Shown here piece by piece: positions 1-7,258 of a stretch of DNA of 10,192 nucleotides. Every line of letters begins with the position of its first letter. Positions within the stretch are counted from its first letter, which is position 1. The notes under the pieces were generated by a model that did not search any database, was not told where the DNA came from, and saw only the letters and a program-made list of their open reading frames with translations. The position numbers were made by a program, and so were the translations under genes. The stretch is from Caryophanales bacterium UBA4100 (GTDB lineage Bacteria > Bacillota > Bacilli > Paenibacillales > UBA4045): NCBI GenBank assembly GCA_002383285.1, contig DFXU01000029.1, positions 184 to 10,375 on the forward strand. The letters run 5' to 3'.

Positions 1-668
1 CATTAATTGGCGGAGGAATCTGCTGGTTCGTCTATGAATCCAAGGAAGGTGCATATCGGCCGCCGATGAAATTCCGTGATATTCCTTCAGAAATCGCTAG
101 TCCTATATTGCTCAAAGTATCCGTCCTCAGTATTCTAGCACACAGTGTTCTGTTCATTACCATGTTCGGCTTTACACCTTCCTATGCCGTGTCCATTGGA
201 GCAGATAAATTATACTTAAGTATATTGGTAATTGCTTTTATGATTCCTCATGCATTCTCAGCTCTAATTACTGGTAAGAAAATAGCTCCACGTTATGGAA
301 TATGGCCAACAATCATTACAGGCTTTATTATTAGTGGATTATGCACGGCATTAATCCCTCTCCAGCAAAGTCTGCCGCTACTCTTATTAACACAAGCGAT
401 TAACGGATTCGCACAAGGACTACACCTGCCTCTCTTAATGGGATTATCGATTCAATCCGTTGACAATGATAAACGAGCAACAGCGATGGGATTCTATCAA
501 TCAGTGTACGCTGCTGGCATGTTCGGCGGCCCTTTCATCGCAGGCTGGCTTAACGAATCCTTCGGGCTCACCGGTGGCTTCACATTCGGCGCTATTATTG
601 GACTGTTCGCTGCAATCCTCACCGCTTATTGGGGGAAAGTTAGATCGGCATCAAGATTAACTATCTGA
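1..668 (+). CDS. MFS transporter, C-terminal half (5' truncated by window edge)
   Basis: The reading frame is open from the left edge, its first whole codon being at base 3, so the first ATG at 66 is internal. The visible 221 residues start with the end of a membrane helix (LIGGGICWFVYE), a short basic loop, then about six hydrophobic segments, as expected for helices 7-12 of a 12-helix major facilitator. A charged turn after a helix pair (TGKKIAPRYGIWP) resembles the conserved loop between helices 8 and 9 in this superfamily, and the GFYQSVYAAGMFGGPFIAGWL stretch resembles helix 11 with its glycine-rich packing face. It would be a plasma-membrane secondary transporter, probably an efflux protein, but the substrate cannot be read from this half. 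Its last 8 bases overlap the end of the convergent methyltransferase gene. Family assignment is confident, substrate unknown. Confidence 0.85.
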   Translation, partial: LIGGGICWFVYESKEGAYRPPMKFRDIPSEIASPILLKVSVLSILAHSVLFITMFGFTPSYAVSIGADKLYLSILVIAFMIPHAFSALITGKKIAPRYGIWPTIITGFIISGLCTALIPLQQSLPLLLLTQAINGFAQGLHLPLLMGLSIQSVDNDKRATAMGFYQSVYAAGMFGGPFIAGWLNESFGLTGGFTFGAIIGLFAAILTAYWGKVRSASRLTI

Positions 669-1287
669 CTCTGGCAATTGCCAGACCGTCGTAAGCGGGG
701 ATAATCATCCCTTCTAGCCTCGGGTCAGATGTCATTGTTTCATTAAATTGCCTCATTGCCAATACGGATGGTGAATTCGCGTCTGGGTTCATCGATTTTC
801 CATGCATAAGTGTATTATCGCCAACGATCACTGTGCCTGAAGTCGCCATCTCAATTGCCTTCTCCAGATAATGTGGATAACCACCCTTATCCGCATCAAT
901 GAACACCAAATCGAATAAAGCCCCCTCTTCTGTAAGCTTCTGTAAGCTCGCAGAAGCATCACCAATTCGATATTCTACGAGGTGTCCTAACTCAGCCATG
1001 ACTAGATGACGCTTAGCTACAGAAGCGAATTGTGCATTCATATCAAGCGAAATTAGTTTGCCTCCTTCACTTAATCCCCTAGCCAGACAAATCCCGCTGT
1101 AACCACCCAAGGCACCAATTTCAAGTATGCGCTTAGCTTTCGTCATTCTCACCAGTAGTGTTAGTAATTGACCATAGCCTGGTGCTATTGAGATTTCCGG
1201 CATCCCTTCTTGGCGAATGCCCTCTTTTACTTTCTCTAATAATGGATCATCCTGTATCAAACTTTCTACATACTGCTCCGCATTCAT
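661..1287 (-). CDS. class I SAM-dependent O-methyltransferase (COMT-like, COG4122 type)
   Basis: The 208-residue protein has the usual length of the small cation-dependent O-methyltransferase family (PF01596-like). Motif I for SAM binding is at about residues 54-65 (ILEIGALGGYSG). The acidic residue ending strand beta-2 is in ISLDMN (79-84). The metal-site signature FIDADKGGYPHY is at 129-140, with a second metal ligand pair Asp157-Asn158 in VGDNTL; by analogy with catechol O-methyltransferase, Asp131, Asp157 and Asn158 would hold Mg2+. It probably methylates a hydroxyl of a small catechol-like or other acceptor in the cytoplasm; the acceptor is unknown. The start is supported by AGGAG eight bases before the ATG at 1287. 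A second ATG in another frame lies four bases on and is not used. It is transcribed away from the beta-propeller gene and converges on the MFS gene. Confidence 0.9.
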   Translation of the reverse strand: MNAEQYVESLIQDDPLLEKVKEGIRQEGMPEISIAPGYGQLLTLLVRMTKAKRILEIGALGGYSGICLARGLSEGGKLISLDMNAQFASVAKRHLVMAELGHLVEYRIGDASASLQKLTEEGALFDLVFIDADKGGYPHYLEKAIEMATSGTVIVGDNTLMHGKSMNPDANSPSVLAMRQFNETMTSDPRLEGMIIPAYDGLAIARVR

Positions 1288-1351
1288 TAATAAATCTCCT
1301 CTCGAATCGTGCTTTCTTCATTTTAAACTTTTCCAGATTATTTATCCATGG

Positions 1352-1382
1352 ATTGTAACATTCTTCTAGATCACGTCGTCAA
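1352..1382 (-). promoter_or_regulatory. candidate sigma-A-type promoter for the O-methyltransferase gene
   Basis: Read on the minus strand, TTGACG (1382-1377) is followed 19 bases later by TACAAT (1357-1352). The -10 box is preceded by TGT, giving the extended TGn form. Each hexamer matches consensus at five of six positions. The 19-base spacer is longer than the usual 17, which the extended -10 could offset. The start point would lie roughly 55-60 bases before the methyltransferase ATG. This is pattern matching only. Confidence 0.35.
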
Positions 1383-1385
1383 ATA

Positions 1386-1394
1386 TGGTATAAG
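1386..1394 (+). promoter_or_regulatory. candidate extended -10 element for the beta-propeller gene
   Basis: TGGTATAAG on the plus strand is a TGn-extended -10 box (TATAAG, five of six to consensus) about 43 bases before the ATG at 1437. No good -35 hexamer is seen at 16-18 bases upstream. It sits just beyond the -35 of the candidate promoter on the other strand, so the two would overlap back to back. Weak support. Confidence 0.25.
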
Positions 1395-1436
1395 AACTAT
1401 CGGAATATTATCGATTAATGAATAGGGGGTACAGTT

Positions 1437-3824
1437 ATGAGAAGGACACTACTAACCATTATGTTATGCTCACTACTAATTATTCCACAAGCTTTAACTG
1501 CTAGTTCAGCCACTACAGGTGACACGAATGTAGTTTCATTATTGCTTAATGGTAAGCCACTAAAGCTTGATGCCCAACCGGTATTAAGGGATGGCGTTAC
1601 GTATGTTCCTATCCGGAGTCTACTTACTGCTCTAGGTGCAACAGTTCATTGGGATGACTCCTCTAAAATGGTTACAGCAACACATAATCAATCGACAGTC
1701 AAGGTCAAGGTCAACGATTCTATAGGCTGGACGAATGGCACAGAGGTCCAAATTGCTAATCCCGTCTTATTGATCAATAGTAAGATATATGTATCCCTAA
1801 GGTGGATGAATGAATCATTCGGAGCCGTAGTCAAGTGGCACGCCGCAACTCGAACTGCTGCTGTATACTACCCGGAAGAGGAGCTTCCACGGGTTGGGTC
1901 ATATGAGCATCTTCAATCTCTGGTTAGCGAGATGGTCAGCTCTAATCAAAGAATGTATGGAAATAGCGAAACGCTGATGGATAGTACAACAGCGATGACT
2001 GAAGCTAAACAAACCGAGTCCTCAGCGCCAGCTGCAGAGTCTGCTACAGACTCTGCAGCCGGTGCATCTGAAGCCTCCTCGACTAATATACAAGTGCAAG
2101 GCGTTGATGAATCCGATGTGGTCAAGACTGATGGTACTTACATCTATCAGGTTATTGATCATAAGGTCGTCATCACTCGTGCCTATCCAGCTGATCAGAT
2201 GACGATTGTCAGTGCTCTACCTTTTGCCAATAGTGGGTTTGCCCCAATGGAGCTTTACGTAGAGGATGATCAGCTCATCGTTATCGGGTCAAGCAATTCT
2301 AACTCACTTAACAAGAAGGACGAGATATCTAAGTTAGAACAGAAGAGAATGATGACTTATCCTAGTGAACCTATGGTCTACATGACCAAAGCCATCATCT
2401 ATGATATAAGCGACAGATCCGCGCCTAACCAAGCTCGTGAGGTCGAGATTGAGGGAAACTATTTGTCCTCAAGGAAGATTGGCTCAAGCTTATATCTGAT
2501 AAGCAATAAGTATATGGATTATTACTATATGATGAATGAGCAGACTGAGCTGCCAGCGCCAATGTTTAAGGACTCTACGGCTAGTGACAAGATGGTGCCG
2601 ATTAGCTACGATGACATTCGCTATTTCCCAGAATCCATCGAACCTAATTACATGTTAGTTGGTGGTGTAAATCTCGAAGATCATAGTCAGCCTATGGATG
2701 TAAAAGCATACCTTGGATCAGGTCAGAATATCTACGCTTCTACAGAACATCTTTATGTAGCAGTTACACAATATGAAGCTGCTCCTGAGCAACCAGCTGC
2801 AGATGTTAATCCTTCTCTGGATGGTTCAACAGTAGATATGATAATGCCTAGATACAGACCACAGTCTACGAAGACCGCGGTATACAAGTTTGCTTTATCC
2901 GCAGGCACAGTGACTTATATGGCAGAAGGCGATGTTCCAGGAACAATATTAAATCAATTCTCGATGGATGAGCATAAGGGCAGCTTCCGAATAGCAACAA
3001 CGTCTGGCGAGATGTGGAGAACAGATGAATTAACATCGAAGAACAATCTATATGTGCTTAACGATTCACTCGATACAATTGGGAAGATAGAGAATATTGC
3101 TCCCGGCGAAAGAATCTACTCTGTTCGATTCATGGGCGACCGCGCATATATGGTTACCTTCAAGTCTGTTGATCCCCTGTTTGTAATCGATGTTGCGGAT
3201 CCTACTAATCCGAATATCCTTGGGGCTTTGAAGATACCCGGATATAGTGATTACCTGCATCCTTATGATGAGAACCACTTGATTGGCTTCGGTAAAGACA
3301 CGATTGAGCAAGCTAATAAAGATGAGAAAGGGAATATCGTCAATACAACAGCCTATTATCTCGGCATGAAGGTCGCAATGTTCGATGTAACTGACGTCAC
3401 GAATCCCAAAGAGCTGCACACCTTGAAGATCGGTGATCGTGGCACTCATTCAGAGCTGTTGTATAACCATAAAGCCCTACTGTTCTCCAAAGCGAAAAAC
3501 CTAATGGCGTTCCCAGTTGAGCTGTATGAAGTACAACCAACTGCTGCAGCTGATTCTATGCCACTGGACTATGGTCAATTCACATATCAAGGTGCATACG
3601 TTTATAACATCGATATCGCTAATGGCTTTACATTAAAGGGTAGAATCACACATATCTCTGACGATGAATTAAGTAAAGCGGGGCAATATTGGTATGATGG
3701 CGATAAGAATGTTCGAAGAATACTGTATATGGATGATACACTCTATACATTGTCCAATCGTATGATTAAAGCTCATACGATCAGTGATTTACAATCTATC
3801 GGCAGCTTGAATATTCCAAAGTAG
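1437..3824 (+). CDS. secreted beta-propeller protein with copper amine oxidase-like N-terminal domain
   Basis: This 795-residue protein begins with a Sec signal peptide (MRRTLLTIMLCSLLIIPQ, likely cut near Ala22-Ala25); no lipobox surrounds Cys11. Residues about 36-145 match the copper amine oxidase N-terminal-like stalk domain (PF07833), with the LNGKPLKLDAQPVLRDG and VPIRSLLTALGATVHWD patterns seen in many Bacillota surface proteins. A linker rich in Ala, Ser, Thr and Glu spans about 180-215. The stretch TNIQVQGVDESDVVKTDGTY (216-235) is the hallmark opening of the COG4880/PF09826 secreted beta-propeller family, and the rest to the C-terminus has repeated strand-rich blade-like units such as LFVIDVADPTNPNILGAL and VAMFDVTDVTNPKELHTL. 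No sortase signal or membrane anchor is present. The start is set by GGGGG seven bases before the ATG. The biochemical function of the family is not established. It converges on the pilus operon and is separated from it by a terminator. Confidence 0.88.
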   Translation: MRRTLLTIMLCSLLIIPQALTASSATTGDTNVVSLLLNGKPLKLDAQPVLRDGVTYVPIRSLLTALGATVHWDDSSKMVTATHNQSTVKVKVNDSIGWTNGTEVQIANPVLLINSKIYVSLRWMNESFGAVVKWHAATRTAAVYYPEEELPRVGSYEHLQSLVSEMVSSNQRMYGNSETLMDSTTAMTEAKQTESSAPAAESATDSAAGASEASSTNIQVQGVDESDVVKTDGTYIYQVIDHKVVITRAYPADQMTIVSALPFANSGFAPMELYVEDDQLIVIGSSNSNSLNKKDEISKLEQKRMMTYPSEPMVYMTKAIIYDISDRSAPNQAREVEIEGNYLSSRKIGSSLYLISNKYMDYYYMMNEQTELPAPMFKDSTASDKMVPISYDDIRYFPESIEPNYMLVGGVNLEDHSQPMDVKAYLGSGQNIYASTEHLYVAVTQYEAAPEQPAADVNPSLDGSTVDMIMPRYRPQSTKTAVYKFALSAGTVTYMAEGDVPGTILNQFSMDEHKGSFRIATTSGEMWRTDELTSKNNLYVLNDSLDTIGKIENIAPGERIYSVRFMGDRAYMVTFKSVDPLFVIDVADPTNPNILGALKIPGYSDYLHPYDENHLIGFGKDTIEQANKDEKGNIVNTTAYYLGMKVAMFDVTDVTNPKELHTLKIGDRGTHSELLYNHKALLFSKAKNLMAFPVELYEVQPTAAADSMPLDYGQFTYQGAYVYNIDIANGFTLKGRITHISDDELSKAGQYWYDGDKNVRRILYMDDTLYTLSNRMIKAHTISDLQSIGSLNIPK

Positions 3825-3842
3825 CTTGATTATAAAGTAGCT

Positions 3843-3898
3843 TAAGTATAAGAAGAAGCTAACCCTTCATAATGAGGGGTAGCTTCTTCTTATACTTA
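3843..3898. terminator. bidirectional intrinsic terminator hairpin
   Basis: A 19-bp perfect inverted repeat (3843-3861 with 3880-3898) encloses an inner extension in which, past one bulged A, CCC pairs with GGG and the stem continues to a short AT loop. Arms end in T-rich sequence on either strand (TTCTTCTTATACTT), although no long pure T-tract follows. It starts 19 bases after the stop of the beta-propeller gene and lies 7 bases past the tadC stop on the other strand, so it can serve both convergent units. Confidence 0.85.
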
Positions 3899-3905
3899 TT
3901 GTCGA

Positions 3906-4820
3906 TTAGAAATTAATAATAAACTCAACTGCAACAGGTCCTAGCAGTACGATGAATAAGCAGGGGAAAATGAATATTACGAGAGGAAATAACATTTTTA
4001 TCGGAGCCTTCATCGCTGCCTCCTCGGCCCTTTGCCTACGTTGATCGCGTACCTCCTCTGATTGAACACGCATGACCTGGACCATCCCGATTCCTAGCTT
4101 TTCTGCTTGTAATATCCCACTAATAAGTGCTCGTATTTCATCGAAATCTAAGCGTTCTTTAACTCCTGTCAACGCTTCTCGTCGTGTCCTCCCTAGTCGT
4201 ATCTCTTCGAGGCAGCGTTGAAATTCAGAAGTAACGATACCGTGCTTCTTGGAGATCAACTTACCAAGTGCAGAGTCGAATCCAAGCCCTGCCTCTAGAC
4301 TGACGGTTAATAAATCTAGAATGTCTGGTAATTCCCTTAAAGCCAGCCTACTGCGTTTTTTAGCCTTTTGTCGTAAATAATAATGAGGTCCGACCGACGC
4401 GAAGACAACACCGAGAATAGCCAATATGACCATGCCTGAAGTTCCCATATTTAGTAGATAAGCATATGCGCCAAATAAGATAGGCAGTATTACAAATAGG
4501 ACTGTTTGCAATAAACGATAGTCTACAGGCGACATATTCAACGGTCTGCCAGCTCGAAGTAACTTGATTTCGATCTGTGCTTCCTTAGAGCCAGGCAAAC
4601 TGCGGTTCAAGAACCGCTTGAACCATCTGAGCATGATGATAGCGACACGATTTATCGCCGCAGCATTCTTCTGATCAACTACGACATCATTAGATAGCCC
4701 TCTGCTCCCTTCCACATGCAGCCCTAAGCGCTTTCTTATCTTTATTCTGCGTTCTTCTGTGAATTTATAGAACGCATATACGAATAACATCACAGTGAAA
4801 AAAAAGGTTGCAAATACCAT
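3906..4820 (-). CDS. tadC: TadC-like pilus assembly platform protein (type II secretion F family)
   Basis: The 304-residue protein has the T2SSF architecture: an N-terminal membrane helix (about 2-19), a basic cytoplasmic stretch, a helix pair (about 103-147), a cytoplasmic four-helix T2SSF region from about 163 (ELPDILDLLTVSLEAGLGFDSAL) to 270, and a closing hydrophobic pair around 275-302 (FPLVIFIFPCLFIVLLGPV). The LPDxLDLLxxxxEAGLxFDxAL pattern and the final FP-rich helix distinguish TadC from TadB. With TadB it would form the inner-membrane platform on which CpaF acts to extrude Flp pilin. It is the last gene of the operon: the ATG follows the tadB stop by 3 bases, with GAGGTG at the end of tadB as its ribosome site. 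Codons 6-8 contain a T8 run (A8 on the plus strand at 4798-4805). The gene ends 7 bases before the terminator stem. Confidence 0.93.
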   Translation of the reverse strand: MVFATFFFTVMLFVYAFYKFTEERRIKIRKRLGLHVEGSRGLSNDVVVDQKNAAAINRVAIIMLRWFKRFLNRSLPGSKEAQIEIKLLRAGRPLNMSPVDYRLLQTVLFVILPILFGAYAYLLNMGTSGMVILAILGVVFASVGPHYYLRQKAKKRSRLALRELPDILDLLTVSLEAGLGFDSALGKLISKKHGIVTSEFQRCLEEIRLGRTRREALTGVKERLDFDEIRALISGILQAEKLGIGMVQVMRVQSEEVRDQRRQRAEEAAMKAPIKMLFPLVIFIFPCLFIVLLGPVAVEFIINF

Positions 4821-4823
4821 TAT

Positions 4824-5786
4824 CTACACCTCGATTGTTGTTGTTTTGCGAATAAGAATAAAACCGATTGTGCCTGATAGCAAGCCAGCCCCAATCATCA
4901 CCATGCCAATTGGATGGGCAAAAAATTTGCCCATGTACTCAGAATCAATTAAATAGAGGAAGATGGCTATTACAACAGGCAATAGACCAATTATTGTGCC
5001 AGATAATCTCCCTTGTGCTGTCAATGTATGAATTTGTCGATGAATTTTATTACGTTCACGGATTGTCTGAACGATCGTTTCCAATACAGTTGCTAAATTA
5101 CCTCCAACCTGCTTCTGGATAAGGATCGCTTGAATCATTAGCTCGAGATCCTCACTGGGAATTCGTTCCTTCAATTGTTGTAAAGCGTCTTCAATCGTTC
5201 TACCATATTGCATTTCCTTTAGCACTAGGTCAATTTCTTCTTTAATCGGGGAATCTGCCTCCTCAGTTACTGCCTTCAATGACTGAATGAAGCTGAAGCC
5301 TGCTCTGAGCGACCCTATTACGGTCGTTATGAGGTCTGGTAATCCGTCATTAAAGCGTGAGAGCCTCTGCTGCTGTTTGCGACGTACGATCATTCTTGGG
5401 GCTATGAAGCCCATTGTACAGCCAAGAGCTAGGAAGAATACTCGCTCAGTCAATGCGTACATAATGCCACCGCTAAGCGTCATTGCAATCCACTGGAACA
5501 TCACAAACTCTTCTGGCTTCAGTAGTAGACCAGCTCGATTTAGCATGATTTCCAGCTTTTCATTCTTCTTCTTACTAACCACACGTTGTCGCACGATCTG
5601 CTTATATACCTGTAATTGCACTAATAGATTAAATGACTTATGATTCAATCGTTTCTGATCATTTTCTTTCAAGTAGTAAGCCCTTCGTTTGTCCAGCCTC
5701 TTATCTGACATAAATAAACGATAGAACACAGAATAGAAAAATAAAAAAGCGGACAATAAAAACAAAATTAACAGCAGCCATATCAT
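4824..5786 (-). CDS. tadB: TadB-like pilus assembly platform protein (type II secretion F family)
   Basis: This second T2SSF protein has an N-terminal membrane helix, a long basic segment, a hydrophobic pair at about 98-135, the cytoplasmic T2SSF helices from LPDLITTVIGSLRAGFSFIQSL through VGGNLATVLETI, and two final membrane segments (residues numbered from an upstream ATG at 5795). The RAG(F/Y)S and QxGGNLAxxLExI motifs are those of TadB. It would pair with TadC in the inner-membrane platform. I prefer the ATG at 5786 (320 residues): it overlaps the cpaF stop as TAATG and lies 10 bases from GGGAGG. The ATG at 5795 (323 residues) lies only one base from that site, too near for initiation. 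The coupling implies that TadB synthesis depends on translation of cpaF. Confidence 0.93.
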   Translation of the reverse strand: MIWLLLILFLLSAFLFFYSVFYRLFMSDKRLDKRRAYYLKENDQKRLNHKSFNLLVQLQVYKQIVRQRVVSKKKNEKLEIMLNRAGLLLKPEEFVMFQWIAMTLSGGIMYALTERVFFLALGCTMGFIAPRMIVRRKQQQRLSRFNDGLPDLITTVIGSLRAGFSFIQSLKAVTEEADSPIKEEIDLVLKEMQYGRTIEDALQQLKERIPSEDLELMIQAILIQKQVGGNLATVLETIVQTIRERNKIHRQIHTLTAQGRLSGTIIGLLPVVIAIFLYLIDSEYMGKFFAHPIGMVMIGAGLLSGTIGFILIRKTTTIEV

Positions 5787-7243
5787 TAAGTCCATTCCTC
5801 CCGCTCAATAAAGACAGTTGCTGGGATGTGAATGCCTGAGACTTCAAATCGTTCATAGAATTTAGGACGAACGCCAGTTGGAACTAATTTACCAACAATC
5901 TTCCCATCTGAATTAATTCCCTCCTGCCGATAGATGAATATATCCTGCAGAACAATAACATCTCCCTCTAAACCAAGCACTTCCGTAATATTGGTTATTC
6001 GTCGTGACCCATCCTTCAGCCTAGATTGTTGGATAATTAGATCGATTGCACCAGCAATCTGTTCTCGAATAGCCTTAACGGGTAATTCAATTCCTGCCAT
6101 GAGAACCATCGTCTCTAACCGGGCGATCATATCTCGGGGACTGTTAGAGTGCCCCGTTGCCAATGATCCATCATGGCCTGTATTCATCGCTTGAAGCATA
6201 TCAAGTGCTTCTCCACCTCGAACCTCACCAATGACAATACGCTCTGGTCTCATTCTCAGTGAATTCCTTACAAGATCTCGAATTGTAATGCCGCCTTTTC
6301 CTTCGATATTCGTTGGTCTGGATTCAAGGGAAACGACATGATCCTGCCATAGCTGTAGCTCCGCGGCATCCTCAATGGTTACGATTCGCTCATCACTTGG
6401 TATGAATGAAGATAGAACATTTAGCGTTGTTGTTTTACCAGAGCCAGTACCTCCACTTACGAAGATATTCAATCTAGCCTTTACACAGGCTTCAAGGAAT
6501 ATAGCCATCTCCTGATTTACCGTCCCAAACCTAACTAGATCGTCAATGGTATAAGGATCCTTGGAAAATTTACGAATTGTTATCGTTGGACCATTCAGAG
6601 CCAAGGGCGGGATAATAATATTCACACGAGAGCCGTCGGGTAAACGTGCATCTACCATCGGGCTAGACTCGTCTACCCGACGTCCGATAGGTGAGACGAT
6701 CTTATCGATGACATTCATGACATGCTCATCATCCCGAAATTGCACATGCGTCATCTCAATCTTCCCATTACGCTCTACATAAACTAAATTGGGGCCATTC
6801 ACCATAACCTCGGAAACATCAGGATCCATAAGAAGCGGATTTATAGGGCCGAATCCTGCTAGGTCATTAATGAGCTCATCGACGACCTTCTTGCGATCGA
6901 TCGTTCCTCGGAAGGACTCATCCTCTTTAATGATCTCTACAGCCATCGCATCAATCTTCGGAATAATCGCTTCTACATCCTCATCCTTCATAACGGACAA
7001 GATCAATTTGTGCAGACGATTTTTCAACTCTTGGTGCTTGCTCATCCTCGATGAACCTGCACCTTGCTTGGGAGGCGAATCATTCCGCTTTAGATCTCGG
7101 AATGAAGCAACCAGATCCTTCTTAATTGGCTTGGGCTGCATAGCTACGCCTGATGTCGATTGTTCATCAATCACTCCGTCTGCAGCTTTAGCATCTATTA
7201 CATCTTCACCAGTACGAGCCTGGATTTTTCCGAGTAAACTCAA
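5786..7243 (-). CDS. cpaF: CpaF/TadA secretion ATPase of the Tad pilus
   Basis: This is a type II/IV secretion ATPase of the CpaF family. Counting from the GTG at 7252, residues 1-70 are a variable leader, about 75-135 an alpha-helical N-terminal domain, and 137-235 the PAS-like domain with DPDVSEVMVNGP and DARLPDGSRVNI. The motor has Walker A GGTGSGKTT (267-275), an Asp box with IEDAAELQL (293-301), Walker B ERIVIGEVRGGEAL with Glu343, and a His box TGHDGSLATGHSNS (358-371). All catalytic motifs look intact. It would form a cytoplasmic hexamer driving pilin addition through TadB and TadC. Three in-frame starts cluster here: GTG 7252, ATG 7249 and TTG 7243. GAGGTGAT (7255-7248), an eight-base match to the 16S tail, lies 8 bases (from GAGG) before the TTG and overlaps the other two, so TTG is preferred and gives MSLLGKIQARTG. 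ATG 7249 with AGGA seven bases upstream is the alternative. Confidence 0.95.
   Translation of the reverse strand: MSLLGKIQARTGEDVIDAKAADGVIDEQSTSGVAMQPKPIKKDLVASFRDLKRNDSPPKQGAGSSRMSKHQELKNRLHKLILSVMKDEDVEAIIPKIDAMAVEIIKEDESFRGTIDRKKVVDELINDLAGFGPINPLLMDPDVSEVMVNGPNLVYVERNGKIEMTHVQFRDDEHVMNVIDKIVSPIGRRVDESSPMVDARLPDGSRVNIIIPPLALNGPTITIRKFSKDPYTIDDLVRFGTVNQEMAIFLEACVKARLNIFVSGGTGSGKTTTLNVLSSFIPSDERIVTIEDAAELQLWQDHVVSLESRPTNIEGKGGITIRDLVRNSLRMRPERIVIGEVRGGEALDMLQAMNTGHDGSLATGHSNSPRDMIARLETMVLMAGIELPVKAIREQIAGAIDLIIQQSRLKDGSRRITNITEVLGLEGDVIVLQDIFIYRQEGINSDGKIVGKLVPTGVRPKFYERFEVSGIHIPATVFIEREEWT
5797..5802 (-). promoter_or_regulatory. Shine-Dalgarno site that decides the tadB start
   Basis: GGGAGG, read on the minus strand inside the last codons of cpaF, lies one base from the ATG at 5795 and 10 bases from the ATG at 5786. 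Only the second spacing is workable, and that ATG also overlaps the cpaF stop (TAATG). Confidence 0.7.
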
Positions 7244-7247
7244 TATC

Positions 7248-7255
7248 ATCACCTC
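7248..7255 (-). promoter_or_regulatory. Shine-Dalgarno site pointing to a TTG start for cpaF
   Basis: GAGGTGAT on the minus strand matches eight consecutive bases of the 16S anti-Shine-Dalgarno complement. It covers the GTG at 7252 and most of the ATG at 7249, and its GAGG core stands eight bases before the in-frame TTG at 7243. A weaker AGGA at 7260-7257 could serve the ATG instead. Confidence 0.5.
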
Positions 7256-7258
7256 ATC

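Noticed and set aside
460..660. 66-codon plus-strand frame inside the MFS gene
   Set aside because: Overlaps the well-supported transporter frame, and has no ribosome site or homology I recognise.
1282..1423. 10-bp inverted repeat ATTCATTAAT (1282-1291) and ATTAATGAAT (1414-1423) flanking the divergent region
   Set aside because: AT-rich, lies over the translation start of one gene and the ribosome-site region of the other, and is 120 bp apart; chance is the simplest explanation.
3066..3449. 127-codon open frame on the minus strand inside the propeller gene
   Set aside because: No recognisable domain or clear ribosome site, and the overlapping plus-strand gene has strong family motifs throughout. 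It is a shadow frame.
3818..3843. Direct repeat AAAGTAGCTT (3818-3827 and 3834-3843), with TAGCTT able to pair with AAGCTA in the terminator arm
   Set aside because: A competing six-base hairpin would be far weaker than the 19-bp stem, and no attenuator logic is evident after a stop codon.
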